64,000 nucleotides of DNA. Source: Nonomuraea rhodomycinica. GTDB lineage: Bacteria; Actinomycetota; Actinomycetes; Streptosporangiales; Streptosporangiaceae. Positions 42,676-50,136 of the stretch are shown piece by piece (within the stretch, counting starts at the first letter, position 1; the number at the start of each line of letters is the position of its first letter). The DNA is taken from the NCBI RefSeq assembly GCF_013363995.1, contig NZ_JABWGO010000001.1:957993-1021992 (forward strand), read 5' to 3'. Below the pieces are notes generated by a model. That model saw only the letters and a program-made list of their open reading frames with translations. It was not told where the DNA came from and did no database searches. The translations under genes were made by a program, and so were the position numbers.

Positions 42676-43818
42676 ATGGGCACACTCAACAGGATCACCG
42701 TCGTCGGCGCTTCCCTGGCGGGACTCCGGGCCGTGCAGACACTGCGCCGGGAGGGCTTCGAGGGCGAGGTCACGCTGGTCGGCGCCGAGCCGCACATCCC
42801 CTACAACCGTCCACCGCTCTCCAAGAGCGTGCTGCGCGGCGACGACGACGTCACGCTCCCCGGCGCGGAGGAGCTCGGCGACCAGTGGCTGCGCGGGCGG
42901 CAGGCCGTACACCTCGACGTCCGGGAGCGGACGGTCGGCCTCGACGACGGCACCGAGGTCGGCCACGACGGCCTGGTCATCGCCACCGGCGCGCGCCCTA
43001 GACAGCTCGACGGCGCGCTCCGGCTGCGCACCGTCGAGGACGCGCTGGCGCTGCGGGCGGAGCTCGACGCGGGACATGAGCACGTGCTGGTCGTCGGCGG
43101 CGGGTTCATCGGCGGCGAGGTGGCCTCCACCGCTCGGCAGCTCGGCCGGAAGGTCACCCTGGTCGACGCCGCGCCGTACCCCATGCGTGCCGGACTGGGC
43201 GAGGACGCCTCGCGCTGGCTGGCGGCGCACCACGAGCGCAACGGGGTCGAGCTGGTCACGAACGTCCGGGTCACGGCCGTGGACGGCGGCCGGGTACAGC
43301 TCGACGACGGCCGCTCCCTCACCGCGGACCTGGTCGTCGGCGCCATGGGCGTGAGGCCGAACACCGAATGGCTGGACGGCAGCGGCCTGGCCACGGACGA
43401 CGGCGTCCTGTGCGCGCCGACGCTGTTCGCCCAGGGCGCCGGCGACATCGTGGCCGCGGGAGACGTGGCCCGCTGGCCGCACGGTCTGTTCGGCGGCGAG
43501 ATGGTGCGCGTCGAGCACTGGGCCAACGCCAACGAGCAGGGCGCGGTCGCCGCCCGCAACCTGCTGGCCGGACCCGGCAACGCCACGCCCTTCCTGGACG
43601 TGCCGAACTTCGCCACCCATGTGCACGGCGCCCGCATCCAGACGGCCGGGCTGCCGCATCTGGCCGACTCGGCGAGCATCGTCACCGGCTCCCTCGAAGA
43701 GGACCGCTTCGCGGTGGCCTTCACGCGGGACGGCGTGCTGGTGGGCGCGGTCGCGGTCGACTCCCCCAAGGACCTGATCAGGCTCAAGCGGGCGATCACG
43801 GCGCGCGAGACGCTCTGA
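42676..43818 (+). CDS. FAD-dependent NAD(P)H oxidoreductase (ferredoxin-reductase type)
   Basis: 380 aa. Two Rossmann dinucleotide folds: FAD at the N-terminus (ITVVGASLAGLRAVQTL) and NAD(P)H at ~140 (VLVVGGGFIGGEVASTA). The FAD/tail motifs YNRPPLSK and GDIVAAGDVARWP, plus a reductase C-terminal domain (~310-380), fit ferredoxin/rubredoxin reductases. No ferredoxin gene adjoins it. The CsoR-like operator and divergent copZ suggest copper induction, perhaps to reduce a Cu-stressed redox partner. ATG 42676 chosen from the leaderless promoter; longer frames upstream cross the operator. Confidence 0.9.
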   Translation: MGTLNRITVVGASLAGLRAVQTLRREGFEGEVTLVGAEPHIPYNRPPLSKSVLRGDDDVTLPGAEELGDQWLRGRQAVHLDVRERTVGLDDGTEVGHDGLVIATGARPRQLDGALRLRTVEDALALRAELDAGHEHVLVVGGGFIGGEVASTARQLGRKVTLVDAAPYPMRAGLGEDASRWLAAHHERNGVELVTNVRVTAVDGGRVQLDDGRSLTADLVVGAMGVRPNTEWLDGSGLATDDGVLCAPTLFAQGAGDIVAAGDVARWPHGLFGGEMVRVEHWANANEQGAVAARNLLAGPGNATPFLDVPNFATHVHGARIQTAGLPHLADSASIVTGSLEEDRFAVAFTRDGVLVGAVAVDSPKDLIRLKRAITARETL

Positions 43819-43830
43819 CCACGCACGCGA

Positions 43831-43852
43831 CCACAACCACAACCACAACCAC
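43831..43852. repeat. Short tandem repeat (CCACAA)n
   Basis: Three and two-thirds copies of CCACAA just after the oxidoreductase stop, in the gap between convergent genes. Confidence 0.9.
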
Positions 43853-43890
43853 GCACACGCACAGGACCACGCGCCCGACCGGCGGGTCAC

Positions 43891-43914
43891 GGCATCGGCA
43901 TCGGCATCGGCATC
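43891..43914. repeat. Short tandem repeat (GGCATC)4
   Basis: Four exact copies of GGCATC, 13 bp before the end of the monooxygenase gene; same convergent gap as the CCACAA repeat. Confidence 0.95.
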
Positions 43915-43927
43915 CGACTCGGCGGTC

Positions 43928-45079
43928 TCAGCCGAGGTGACGGCCGAGCAGGCGGGTCACCACGGGGACGGCGGCCAGGCGCAGGGGCACGTCCCGCAGG
44001 GCGATCTCGAACCGGTTGCGGGGCGCGTGCACACCCGTGTTGGCGCGCCCCTTGCGCTGCCGTTCGAGCACCTCCGGCCGGAGGGCCTGCTCCCAGGCCC
44101 GCAGCGCGCCGGGGATGTCCGCGGGCCGGCGTTCGAGCTCGGCGCCGAGCAGGTCCGCGCCGCCCACGGCCAGCGAGGAGCCGTATCCGGCGAAGATCGT
44201 GACGCACCAGGCGGCGTCGCCGAGCAGCACGACGCGGCCCTGGCTCCACCGGTCCATGACGATCTGGCTGACACTGTCGAAATAGACCGCCTCCTCGCGC
44301 AGGTCCGCCAGCAGTTCCGTGACGGCCCAGGCCGGACCGGGAAAGGCCCGCTGGAGGGCGCGGCGCGGCCCCTCGGCCAGTTCGGCGTCGGGAGCCGCGG
44401 TGCCGTAGGTGAAGAAGGCGGCGACCCGGCCGTCTCCGAGGTCGGCGACCGTGAACGTCCTGCCGACCGTCGTGACCGTGCTGAACGCGCGTTCCGGCGC
44501 CCCGTCGGGCCGCTGGTCCAGCATCGTCGCGGCCACCACGTGGCCGAGGTCGCGCCGGTAGCGGTCCTCGGGCCCGAAGACGAGCGCGCGTACCGTCGAG
44601 TGCAGGCCGTCCGCGCCCACGAGCAGGTCCGCCCGTTCCGCCGAGCCGTCGCTGAGCGTGACATCGACACCCTCGTCGTCCTGCGTCACGGCCGTCACGG
44701 TGGCGCCGAACCGGATCCGGACCTGATCGGCCACCGCCTCGTGGAGCACGTCCTCGATGTCGCCGCGCAGCAGCGCCATGCCGCCGTCACCGAACAGGCG
44801 GCGCACGGCGGTGTGCGGGACCGTGAAGCGCGGGCGGCTGTCAGCGCGGAGATAGGCGAGGTCGAAGGCGCTGACCTGGCGTTCCCGGAGCGCGGGCAGC
44901 ACGCCCATGCGTTGCGCGCCGGCGCGCCCGACGCCGGAGAACACGACCGGGTAACCGCCCTCCCTGCGCGCCGGCGCACGTTCGATGACGACAGGTTCCC
45001 AGCCGGCCTGGCTCAGCCGCAGCGCGGCGGCCAGGCCCGCGATGCCGGCGCCGACGATGATCACCCGTTTGGCTGCCAT
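43928..45079 (-). CDS. FAD-dependent monooxygenase (UbiH/PHBH type)
   Basis: 383 aa group A flavin monooxygenase. N-terminal FAD fold RVIIVGAGIAGLAAALRL with the ribose Glu in VVIERAPA, the DG motif DLLVGADGLHSTVRALV, and the FAD/GD motif RVVLLGDAAWCVTIFAGYGS. Members hydroxylate aromatic or polyketide compounds with NAD(P)H. ATG start with AGGGGA upstream. It diverges from a TetR gene across a perfect 41-bp palindrome, so it is probably induced by its substrate. Tetracycline-modifying TetX-like activity is possible but not shown. Confidence 0.9.
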   Translation of the reverse strand: MAAKRVIIVGAGIAGLAAALRLSQAGWEPVVIERAPARREGGYPVVFSGVGRAGAQRMGVLPALRERQVSAFDLAYLRADSRPRFTVPHTAVRRLFGDGGMALLRGDIEDVLHEAVADQVRIRFGATVTAVTQDDEGVDVTLSDGSAERADLLVGADGLHSTVRALVFGPEDRYRRDLGHVVAATMLDQRPDGAPERAFSTVTTVGRTFTVADLGDGRVAAFFTYGTAAPDAELAEGPRRALQRAFPGPAWAVTELLADLREEAVYFDSVSQIVMDRWSQGRVVLLGDAAWCVTIFAGYGSSLAVGGADLLGAELERRPADIPGALRAWEQALRPEVLERQRKGRANTGVHAPRNRFEIALRDVPLRLAAVPVVTRLLGRHLG

Positions 45080-45145
45080 GGTTGTCCCCTTCGCGAGAGA
45101 GCCGTCGCGAGAGAGCCGTCACACGCGCGGCACCGCGAAGACCCG

Positions 45146-45186
45146 GAATGAACACTCGCTCATACAGTATGAGCGAGTGTTCATTC
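45146..45186. promoter_or_regulatory. 41-bp perfect palindrome (TetR operator)
   Basis: Arms of 20 bp (ending CGCTCATAC and beginning GTATGAGCG) around a single central A, with every pair matching. It lies between the monooxygenase start (45079) and the TetR start (45212). Each arm contains GAACACTCGCTC, so two regulator dimers could bind. GAACACTCGCTC is a typical TetR half-site arrangement. Confidence 0.85.
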
Positions 45187-45211
45187 TGGCAAGGCCGGTA
45201 AGGTTCGAGAC

Positions 45212-45796
45212 ATGTCACCGCGCGGCGTCACCATCCCCGAAGTACGGCAGCAGCTCTTCGACGCCGCCGAGCGGGTCCTGCTGCGCGAGGGTCCCTCCGG
45301 GCTGACCGGCAGGGCGATCACCCGCGAGGCGGGGGTCGCCACCGGGCTGCTCCACAACCACTTCGGCGACCTGGACGGCTTCCTGGCCGCGCTCCTGATC
45401 GACCGGGCGCGGGCGGCGGCGCGCCGGCTGGACGACCTCCCCACCCGGGCCGGCGCCGCCACCGTGGCGGACAACCTGATGGCCGGCGTCGAGGCGCTGT
45501 CCGCCGGAAACCTTCTCGCGCTGGCCGGGCTCGCGCTGGCCAGACCCTCGCTCGTGCCCCGCCTGGGCGAGGCGTTCGGCGAGGGCGCCGTCGAACTCGA
45601 CGCGAGCGAACGGACGTTCACCGCCTATCTGGAGGCCGAACAGCGGCTCGGCCGCGTCCCTCCCGGCGCCGACGCCGCCTCACTGGCGCTCGCCCTGGTC
45701 GGCGCGACCCACCAGTTCCTTCTCACCCGCGGCCCGCAGGCCCCGGAGCTGCGCGAACGCATGCGTCGCGTGATCCGGGCGCTCATCGGCCCCTGA
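45212..45796 (+). CDS. TetR-family repressor of the monooxygenase
   Basis: 194 aa. Helix-turn-helix at about 10-55: VRQQLFDAAERVLLREGPSG then TREAGVATGLLHNHFGDLDG. The helical ligand domain follows. It diverges from the FAD monooxygenase across the 41-bp palindrome, which it presumably binds. Ligand likely the monooxygenase substrate. Confidence 0.92.
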   Translation: MSPRGVTIPEVRQQLFDAAERVLLREGPSGLTGRAITREAGVATGLLHNHFGDLDGFLAALLIDRARAAARRLDDLPTRAGAATVADNLMAGVEALSAGNLLALAGLALARPSLVPRLGEAFGEGAVELDASERTFTAYLEAEQRLGRVPPGADAASLALALVGATHQFLLTRGPQAPELRERMRRVIRALIGP

Positions 45797-45821
45797 AGCC
45801 CGGCCCCGGGCGGCGGCGCGT

Positions 45822-47381
45822 CTAGGCGCGGTCCTGCTGCAGGTCGTGGGTTTGCGGGGTGATGCCGCGTTGCTTGAGGCGGAATTTCTCGATCTTCTGG
45901 GTCGGGGTCTTGGGCAGGGCCGGCAGGAACTCCACGTAGCGGGGGACCATGTGCCTGGCGGCGGCGCGGGCGCAGTGGTCGACGAGTTCCGCCGCGGTGA
46001 CGCTCGCGCCGGGCCGCAGCACGACGCACGCCTTGACGTCCTCCTCGGTGAGTTCGCTGGGGACTCCGACGGCCGAGGCCTCCAGGACGGCGGGGTGGCT
46101 CTCGAGGACCTGCTCCACCTCGTACGCGGAGATGTTCTCGCCACGGCGGCGGATCGCGTCCTTGGCCCTGCCGGCGAAGTAGAGGAAACCGTCGGCGTCC
46201 TGGCGTCCCAGGTCGCCGGTGCGCAGCCAGTCGCCGTGGAAGGCCGCGGCGGTGGCGTCCGGCATGGCGTGATAGCCGGACATGATCAGACCTGGTTCGC
46301 GCGCTCTGATGAGGATCTCGCCGATCTCGCCGGGGGGCAGGGGCGAACCGCTCTCGTCGGCGATGGCCAGGTCGTACTCGGGGATGGGGCGACCGCAGGA
46401 TCCGGGGCGTTTGGGGGCGTCGAGCGGGTCGTAGACGCAGATCCCGCCGTCGGTCAGACCGTAGATCTCGTAGAGGGGGAAACCGAACCGCTCCTCCCAG
46501 CCGGCCTTCCAGTCGGGCATCGGGACGCCCCAGCCGAGCCGGATCCGGTGGTCGCGGTCGCTCGCGGCGGCCGGCTGCTTCCAGAGCATGGCCAGGGTCG
46601 CGCCCATGAAGTTCATGACGGTGGCCTCGAAGCGGCGGACCTCCGCCCAGAAGCCCGAGGTGCTGTAGCGGCGGCCGATCGCCGCCGTGGCACGGGTGGC
46701 GAGGGCGGCCATGACCGTCAGCGTCGCCGCGTCGACGTGGAACAGGGGGAACGGGCAGTAGAGGACGTCATCGGCGGTGAACCCGAGGTTGCCCGCGTGC
46801 AGCTGGCCCTGCCTGACGACGTAGCGGTGGGAGAGCACGCACGCCTTGGAGGGGCCGGTCGTCCCGGACGTGAACAGCATCATGGCCGGAGCCAGGTCGT
46901 CCACCGGGACGGGGACGGGATGACCGGCGCTCGTCGGGGCGCCGGGATAGGCGACGAGGACCGGCAGGTCGGCGCCGTCCGGGGGCCGCCGGAACGCGCC
47001 GTGGACGATGATCGTCGTCAGCCGGGGAAGGTCGGCGGCGACCGCGAGGAGGTTCGGCAGCAGGCCGGCGTCGACGACGGCGACCCGCGCCCCGGTCACC
47101 TGGAAGGTGTGCGCCAGGCCCCGGCCGATCAGAGCGGTGTTGACAGGGACGTGGACGGCGCCCAGCCAGTTCACGGCGAACCAGGTGAACACCAGCTCGG
47201 CGCTGTTCTCCATGAGCGCGACCACCGGTTCGCCGGGTTCGATCCCGTGCCCGCCGAGGTCCGCCGCCAGCGCCCCGGCCCGCCGCTGGACCTCGGCGTA
47301 GGTGTGATCGCCCTGCTCGGTGCGCAGGAACACCTTGCCGGGGGCGCGCTCCGCCTGCTCCTGGAGCAGTTCGACGATCAT
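45822..47381 (-). CDS. Acyl-CoA synthetase / AMP-dependent ligase
   Basis: 519 aa ANL-superfamily enzyme forming an acyl-AMP then acyl-CoA. Motifs: P-loop MLFTSGTTGPSKACVLSH, YGLTDGG (aromatic-acid style A5), GDWLRTGDLGRQDADGFLYF (A7) and the catalytic Lys near the end (LPKTPTQKIEKFRLKQ). It is closest in feel to CaiC/cyclohexanecarboxylate-type ligases. ATG 47381 overlaps the amidohydrolase stop (ATGA). Last gene of a TetR-amidohydrolase-ligase operon, so probably catabolism of an organic acid. Substrate unknown. Confidence 0.92.
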   Translation of the reverse strand: MIVELLQEQAERAPGKVFLRTEQGDHTYAEVQRRAGALAADLGGHGIEPGEPVVALMENSAELVFTWFAVNWLGAVHVPVNTALIGRGLAHTFQVTGARVAVVDAGLLPNLLAVAADLPRLTTIIVHGAFRRPPDGADLPVLVAYPGAPTSAGHPVPVPVDDLAPAMMLFTSGTTGPSKACVLSHRYVVRQGQLHAGNLGFTADDVLYCPFPLFHVDAATLTVMAALATRATAAIGRRYSTSGFWAEVRRFEATVMNFMGATLAMLWKQPAAASDRDHRIRLGWGVPMPDWKAGWEERFGFPLYEIYGLTDGGICVYDPLDAPKRPGSCGRPIPEYDLAIADESGSPLPPGEIGEILIRAREPGLIMSGYHAMPDATAAAFHGDWLRTGDLGRQDADGFLYFAGRAKDAIRRRGENISAYEVEQVLESHPAVLEASAVGVPSELTEEDVKACVVLRPGASVTAAELVDHCARAAARHMVPRYVEFLPALPKTPTQKIEKFRLKQRGITPQTHDLQQDRA

Positions 47382-48262
47382 CGCGCGCCTTCGGGATCGC
47401 CGGCCTTGAGACCGAACAGCCGGGCCGCGTTGCCGGCGAACAACGCCTGGAGCGCCGGAGCGGGCAGGCCCGACTGCCGCCACTCCGCCAGCGCCCGGCG
47501 CGGATGCATGACCGGCCAGTCGCTGCCGTACAGCACCTGCTCGCGCAGCACGTTCGGCATCATCGTGAACAGCGTGTCCCAGCCGGTGCCGGCTCTGGCC
47601 ACGTACTTGGGAGCCAGCCCGCCGAACTCCAGGTACACCGTCGGATGGCGGCGGGCGACCGCGCACAGTTCGGTGACCCACGGCCACCCCGCATGGCAGG
47701 CGATGAGCTTGAGGTCCGGGAAGTCGCAGGCGACCTGGTCGAGGAGTTCGGGCCGTTCGTGACGCATGGGATGCATGCGCGAATACGTCACCCCGGTGTG
47801 CAGGGCGACGACCAGGCCGAGCTCTTCGGCCCGCGAGTACATCGGGTACAGCGCGCGGTCGTCGATGTCCAGGCCGAAGAAGGCCGGTTGGACGGAGACA
47901 CCGAGCAGGCCGGACGCGGCCGCCGCGGCGACCTGCCTGGCGGCCCGGGTCGGCCACAGGGGTCGCAGGTCCACCGCGCCGACGCCGCTGAGCCGGCCGG
48001 GGTGTGCGGCCAGCAGGGCGAGCAGCGCGTCGTTCAGCGCCTGCGCGGACTCGCCGCCTTCGGACTCGGCGTGGACGACGGCATGGCTGATCCCTTCACC
48101 GTCCATGATCGTCAACAGGTCGTGCAGGGTGCCCTCGTCGAGCTTTCTGGCCAGGTCGAGCACCCGGTCGTACTGTTCGGCCTGCCTGGCCGGGACCTGG
48201 TAGCCGGGGCGGGCTCGAAGCTCCTGCGGCAGCCGCACCCGCGCGTCGATGATCGTCGTCAT
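47378..48262 (-). CDS. Amidohydrolase_2-family protein lacking the HxH motif
   Basis: 294 aa, TIM-barrel metal-dependent hydrolase/decarboxylase family (ACMSD-like). It has ALHTGVTYS, LIACHAGWPWVTEL and the terminal LYGSDWPVMHP with the conserved Asp. The first strand, normally D-x-H-x-H, reads IIDARVRLP, so the two N-terminal metal ligands are missing. It may be metal-free or non-catalytic, or use a different centre. ATG start overlaps the TetR stop (ATGA). Confidence 0.85.
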   Translation of the reverse strand: MTTIIDARVRLPQELRARPGYQVPARQAEQYDRVLDLARKLDEGTLHDLLTIMDGEGISHAVVHAESEGGESAQALNDALLALLAAHPGRLSGVGAVDLRPLWPTRAARQVAAAAASGLLGVSVQPAFFGLDIDDRALYPMYSRAEELGLVVALHTGVTYSRMHPMRHERPELLDQVACDFPDLKLIACHAGWPWVTELCAVARRHPTVYLEFGGLAPKYVARAGTGWDTLFTMMPNVLREQVLYGSDWPVMHPRRALAEWRQSGLPAPALQALFAGNAARLFGLKAGDPEGAR

Positions 48263-48918
48263 GCGAGGGCCTCCTCGTCGGCACGATGGTCGAGCGGCTC
48301 TGAGTCGAGCACCGCGACCGCCAGATCCGTGCCGCACTCCGCCGGCGGCACCGGCGGGCAGCCGACGAGCCGGGTCGCGAGGTCGGCGAACCGGTCCTGG
48401 ATCTCGGGCACCGACAGCCGCCCTCCGGGGCGGTACCAGTTGGAGACTCCGTTGCACATCTCCAGCAGCGCCATCCGGGTGGTCGGGAGGTCGTCGATCT
48501 GGAACCGTCCGGTCCGCTTCCCGCGCTCCAGCACCTGCTGGAACATCGACTCGTAGTCGTCACGAAGCGCGAGGACGGCCGCGCGGTTGGCAGCCGACAG
48601 CGCGCGCACCTCCCGGTCCGTGACGTACGCGGTCAGGGGATTGACCGCCTCCATGGCCACGTGCAGCCGGACCAGCCGGACCAGCTGGACCGCGGGATCG
48701 GCGCTGTGGCCGAGGGCGCGGCGGCCCCCGGCCAGCAACCCCTCCAGGCAGCGCGCCATGACCGCGACGAGGATCTCCTCCTTGCCGCCGGCGTAGTGGT
48801 AGAGCGTCGCGGAGTTGATCCCGACCTCCTTGCCGAGGTCGCGGATCCCGGTGCCCGCGTAACCCTGCCGGGCGAACAGGCGGACCGCCGCACGGTGGAT
48901 CTCGATCAAGCTGGACAT
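48259..48918 (-). CDS. TetR-family regulator of the acyl-CoA ligase operon
   Basis: 219 aa. Helix-turn-helix at about 5-50 (EIHRAAVRLFARQGYAGTGI, VGINSATLYHYAGGKEEIL), then a ligand domain with a TetR_C-like helix (RMALLEMCNGVSNWYRPGGR). First gene of a three-gene operon with ATGA overlaps. Two near-identical 14-bp palindromes lie directly upstream, so it probably represses its own operon. A CoA thioester could be the ligand. Confidence 0.92.
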   Translation of the reverse strand: MSSLIEIHRAAVRLFARQGYAGTGIRDLGKEVGINSATLYHYAGGKEEILVAVMARCLEGLLAGGRRALGHSADPAVQLVRLVRLHVAMEAVNPLTAYVTDREVRALSAANRAAVLALRDDYESMFQQVLERGKRTGRFQIDDLPTTRMALLEMCNGVSNWYRPGGRLSVPEIQDRFADLATRLVGCPPVPPAECGTDLAVAVLDSEPLDHRADEEALA

Positions 48919-48925
48919 CGATTAC

Positions 48926-48997
48926 CAATCGATCGATTGACAGACTGCCGCCTTTCTATCTCGCGATGCCTGGAACGGTCAATCAATCGATCGGTTG
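48926..48997 (-). promoter_or_regulatory. Twin TetR operators
   Basis: CAATCGATCGATTG (48926-48939, perfect palindrome) and CAATCGATCGGTTG (48984-48997, one mismatch), centres 58 bp apart, between the TetR start (48918) and the end of the MerR gene (49016). The spacing would place two dimers around the promoter. Confidence 0.75.
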
Positions 48998-49015
48998 GCG
49001 CGGGCCCGGGTGCAT

Positions 49016-49351
49016 TCAGGGAGACTTCCGGCGGCCGCCCTCGGGCCGCTGCTCGGCCAGCAGGCGGGCGAGCTCGTCGCGCTCCCGCGTCACCTCGATG
49101 AGCCGGCGCTGCAGGTCGAGGATGTGGCGGATGGCCGGCAGCGTCATCCCTTGGTCCATCATCGTCGCGACCTGCTGGACGAGGCCGATCTCATGGCGGC
49201 TGTAGCGACGCTGGCCGCCGGCCGAACGCTGAGGAGAGACCACCTGGTGGTCGTCGATGCGGCGCAGGAACGCCTGCTGCACCTGAAGCATCGAGGCGAC
49301 CTGCCCCACCGTGAACAGTGCCGCGTGCTCGTCGTCGAAGGGCAGGCTCAT
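49016..49351 (-). CDS. MerR-family regulator (HspR-like)
   Basis: 111 aa. N-terminal winged-helix (FTVGQVASMLQVQQAFLRRI, then QRRYSRHEIGLVQQVATMMD) and a short coiled coil (LDLQRRLIEVTRERDELARL). No effector-binding domain and no Cys, like HspR. It follows hsp20 on the same strand, so it likely regulates that gene and itself through the GAGAGGAAACCT dyad. ATG 49351 chosen; a longer antisense-like frame was ignored. Confidence 0.85.
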   Translation of the reverse strand: MSLPFDDEHAALFTVGQVASMLQVQQAFLRRIDDHQVVSPQRSAGGQRRYSRHEIGLVQQVATMMDQGMTLPAIRHILDLQRRLIEVTRERDELARLLAEQRPEGGRRKSP

Positions 49352-49370
49352 GGTCGTTCCTCCTGGCGCC

Positions 49371-49420
49371 GGCAGGGCGCGGGCAGGGTCCGGGCAGGGC
49401 GCGGGCAGAGTGCGGGCGAG
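49371..49420. repeat. Imperfect ~10-bp tandem repeat
   Basis: About five degenerate copies of (G)CGGGCAGGG(T/C) in the gap between hsp20 and the MerR gene. Confidence 0.7.
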
Positions 49421-49500
49421 GCGCGTTCGGGCAATGACGGGCGGCCTCGTCGCGATGCCGCGCACCGCGACGAGGCCGCACCTGTTGCGTCCCGAGACTG

Positions 49501-49938
49501 TCAGCTCTTGATGGCCTTGTAGGTGTCGCCGCTCTGCTGGACGGCGACCTTGCGCGGCTTGGCGCGCTCCAGCACCGGGATGCGGACGGCCAGCACGCCG
49601 TTGTTGTAGGCGGCTTCGATGGCGTCGGCGTCGAGGTGCTCCGACAGGTAGACGCGCCGGGTGAAGGCGCCCATCACCCGCTCCCGGACGAAGACGCGCT
49701 CGTCCTCGTCGAACTCCTCCTCGCGTCGCGCGGTCACCGACAGCACACCGCGGTCGACGGTGACCTCGATGGAGTCGGGGTCGATGCCGGGCAGGTCGAA
49801 CCGCAGCACCACGTCGTCGGCGCGGCGGATCCCGTCCATCGGCATGACCGCTCCACTGCCCTGTGCGGCCTGGCGGGCCAGTCGGTCGAACTGACGCTCG
49901 AACTCCTGCACGAACGGATCGATCGACGTGAGCAGCAT
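49501..49938 (-). CDS. Small heat-shock protein (Hsp20/alpha-crystallin)
   Basis: 145 aa. The alpha-crystallin beta-sandwich occupies about 38-135 (VVLRFDLPGIDPDSIEVTVD, ERVFVRERVMGAFTRRVYL, GVLAVRIPVLERAKPRKV). ATG 49938, first gene of the hsp20-merR unit. It is an ATP-independent holdase for unfolded proteins. It is driven by a consensus -35/-10 promoter overlapped by a perfect dyad, so expression should be tightly switched by stress. Confidence 0.94.
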   Translation of the reverse strand: MLLTSIDPFVQEFERQFDRLARQAAQGSGAVMPMDGIRRADDVVLRFDLPGIDPDSIEVTVDRGVLSVTARREEEFDEDERVFVRERVMGAFTRRVYLSEHLDADAIEAAYNNGVLAVRIPVLERAKPRKVAVQQSGDTYKAIKS

Positions 49939-49998
49939 CGTGTTCCACCTCCGAAGATCCCCGGGGCCTCCCCGATCACCCGGGATTCCTTGTCCGTT

Positions 49999-50050
49999 GA
50001 GAGGAAACCTCTAGTTCGGATTATAGGTTTCCTCTCCACCCGGTTGTCAA
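49999..50050 (-). promoter_or_regulatory. hsp20 promoter with perfect dyad
   Basis: On the minus strand TTGACA (50050-50045), 19-bp spacer, TATAAT (50025-50020), both exact consensus. A perfect 12-bp inverted repeat, GAGAGGAAACCT (49999-50010) with AGGTTTCCTCTC (50025-50036), spans the -10 and start point. The 19-bp spacer is typical of MerR-controlled promoters, but this dyad is centred past the -10, so repression seems as likely. Confidence 0.8.
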
Positions 50051-50077
50051 CACGACTCCGCGCGGCCCATGTCCGGA

Positions 50078-50112
50078 TTGCCATGCCATGGTGACAATGG
50101 TAATCATTTTCA
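50078..50112 (+). promoter_or_regulatory. Zur-like box overlapping the promoter of the 50137-60688 operon
   Basis: TGGTAATCATTTTCA (50098-50112), read TGAAAATGATTACCA on the other strand, matches the actinobacterial Zur pattern TGAAAATGATTTTCA at 13 of 15 positions. A promoter, TTGCCA (50078-50083), 18 bases, AATCAT (50102-50107), is overlapped by it, so zinc-loaded Zur would block transcription. GAGGGG precedes the first ATG at 50137. Confidence 0.75.
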
Positions 50113-50136
50113 AGACATCGGGCCAGAGGGGATGGC

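Noticed and set aside
43831..43914. CRISPR-like repeats
   Set aside because: Six-base microsatellites without spacers; no cas genes anywhere in the window.
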